Shown: positions 5,448 through 5,906 of the stretch, piece by piece | Numbering within the stretch: the first letter of the stretch is position 1 | Layout of the letters: every line of letters starts with the position of its first letter | Assembly (NCBI GenBank): GCA_017556845.1 | Contig: JAFYMA010000193.1 | Location: 1-5,906, forward strand | Direction: 5' to 3' | Source: Clostridia bacterium | GTDB taxonomy: Bacteria > Bacillota > Clostridia > Oscillospirales > CAG-272 | DNA length: 5,906 nucleotides | Position numbers and translations under genes: made by a program | The notes under the pieces: generated by a model | Database searches by the model: none | Seen by the model: only the letters and a program-made list of their open reading frames with translations | What the model was told of the DNA's origin: nothing

Positions 5448-5906
5448 ATGATAAAACTTACGTCAAAAACCATTTCCAAAACGATATTTTTCGCATTAAT
5501 AGTTTCAACATTATTAAATTTCTGTGCATGCAGCGGAGGTGATGAACCATCGCAAACCAACGATAAACAGCAAACCCAGGCACAGACAAAAGCTCCTACG
5601 GTAAACGAGACCGAGCCGCCGTCAACGGATCCTGCAGAAACTCAGCCTGAGCCTGACTACAAGGGTCAGGACGGTGATTACACATACGAGGTTTTTGGAA
5701 ATGACGTATATATAACGTCATATAAAGGTGAGGAAACACAGATTTCACTGCCCGCAGCCTTCGGTGAATACACGGTAACTGCGATAGCAGACGGGGCATT
5801 CAAGGGCAACGAAACCATAACGTCCGTAGTAATTCCGAGCGGATACACCGCCATCGGTCCTTCAGCTTTTGCAGATTGCAAGTCGCTTCAATCCGCATCG
5901 CTTCCC
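5448..5906 (+). CDS. Lipoprotein with BspA-like leucine-rich repeats, 3' truncated
   Basis: First 153 residues of a gene that continues past the window. The N-terminus is a lipoprotein signal: a K-rich start (MIKLTSKTISK), hydrophobic IFFALIVSTLLNF, then FCAC with the probable lipidated cysteine at 28 (26 is an alternative), followed by SGGDE. Residues about 32-70 are a Gln/Thr/Pro-rich flexible linker. From about 74 the domain begins (DGDYTYEVFGNDVYITSYKG), and then LRR_5/BspA-type repeats: ISLPAAFGEYTVTAIADGAF, FKGNETITSVVIPSGYTAIG, PSAFADCKSLQSASLP, which follow the pattern IP-x-TxIGxxAFxxCxxLxxxxIP. Such proteins are usually exported surface proteins implicated in adhesion or protein binding; here the anchor would be the membrane lipid. 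Whether a dockerin or other module follows cannot be seen. It is divergent from the beta-helix gene across a 163-nt gap. Confidence 0.85.
   Translation, partial: MIKLTSKTISKTIFFALIVSTLLNFCACSGGDEPSQTNDKQQTQAQTKAPTVNETEPPSTDPAETQPEPDYKGQDGDYTYEVFGNDVYITSYKGEETQISLPAAFGEYTVTAIADGAFKGNETITSVVIPSGYTAIGPSAFADCKSLQSASLP

Noticed and set aside
5596..5881. Two 67-residue minus-strand frames opposite the LRR lipoprotein
   Set aside because: Short, without domains or ribosome binding sites, and opposite a gene with a clear lipoprotein signal and LRR repeats.

Overview
The window looks like chromosome from an anaerobic, spore-forming Clostridia of the Ruminococcus / [Eubacterium] siraeum type. The reasons are two dockerin-bearing extracellular proteins (cellulosome-style docking modules), a dipicolinate synthase operon (endospore formation), a BspA-like leucine-rich-repeat lipoprotein, purine-rich ribosome binding sites and moderate GC. 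The genus is inferred from gene content only.

Layout, left to right. (1) Bases 3-986 (+) hold the 3' part of an endonuclease/exonuclease/phosphatase (EEP) family enzyme that ends in a type I dockerin; its 5' end lies outside the window. (2) A strong hairpin terminator at 1003-1041 sits between this gene and the convergent dpaB. (3) Bases 1050-2493 (-) hold dpaA-dpaB, both subunits of dipicolinate synthase, overlapping by 14 nt. (4) The 61-nt gap at 2494-2554 is dense: a terminator hairpin for the upstream gene whose 3' arm contains the dpaA ribosome binding site and whose 5' arm contains a candidate sigma-K -10 element. (5) Bases 2555-5284 (-) encode a 909-residue secreted protein: signal peptide, small beta module, dockerin, Ig-like domain and a long Cthe_2159-type carbohydrate-binding beta-helix. 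(6) An AT-rich divergent intergenic region (5285-5447) carries a TGTGAAT/ATTCACA inverted repeat and a TATAAT box. (7) Bases 5448-5906 (+) hold the 5' end of a lipoprotein with LRR_5 repeats, cut by the window end.

The genes form two functional groups. The three flanking genes encode exported surface or cellulosome-type proteins: an enzyme carrying a dockerin, a polysaccharide binder carrying a dockerin, and a surface LRR protein. The central dpaAB pair is a mother-cell sporulation operon that makes the spore-core chelator dipicolinic acid. Nothing suggests that the two groups work together biochemically. The most interesting point is the arrangement before dpaA, where read-through mRNA from the beta-helix gene would fold the dpaA ribosome binding site into a terminator stem, while mRNA started inside the hairpin would leave that site free. 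No tRNA, rRNA, CRISPR array or mobile element was seen, and no clearly new multi-gene system.
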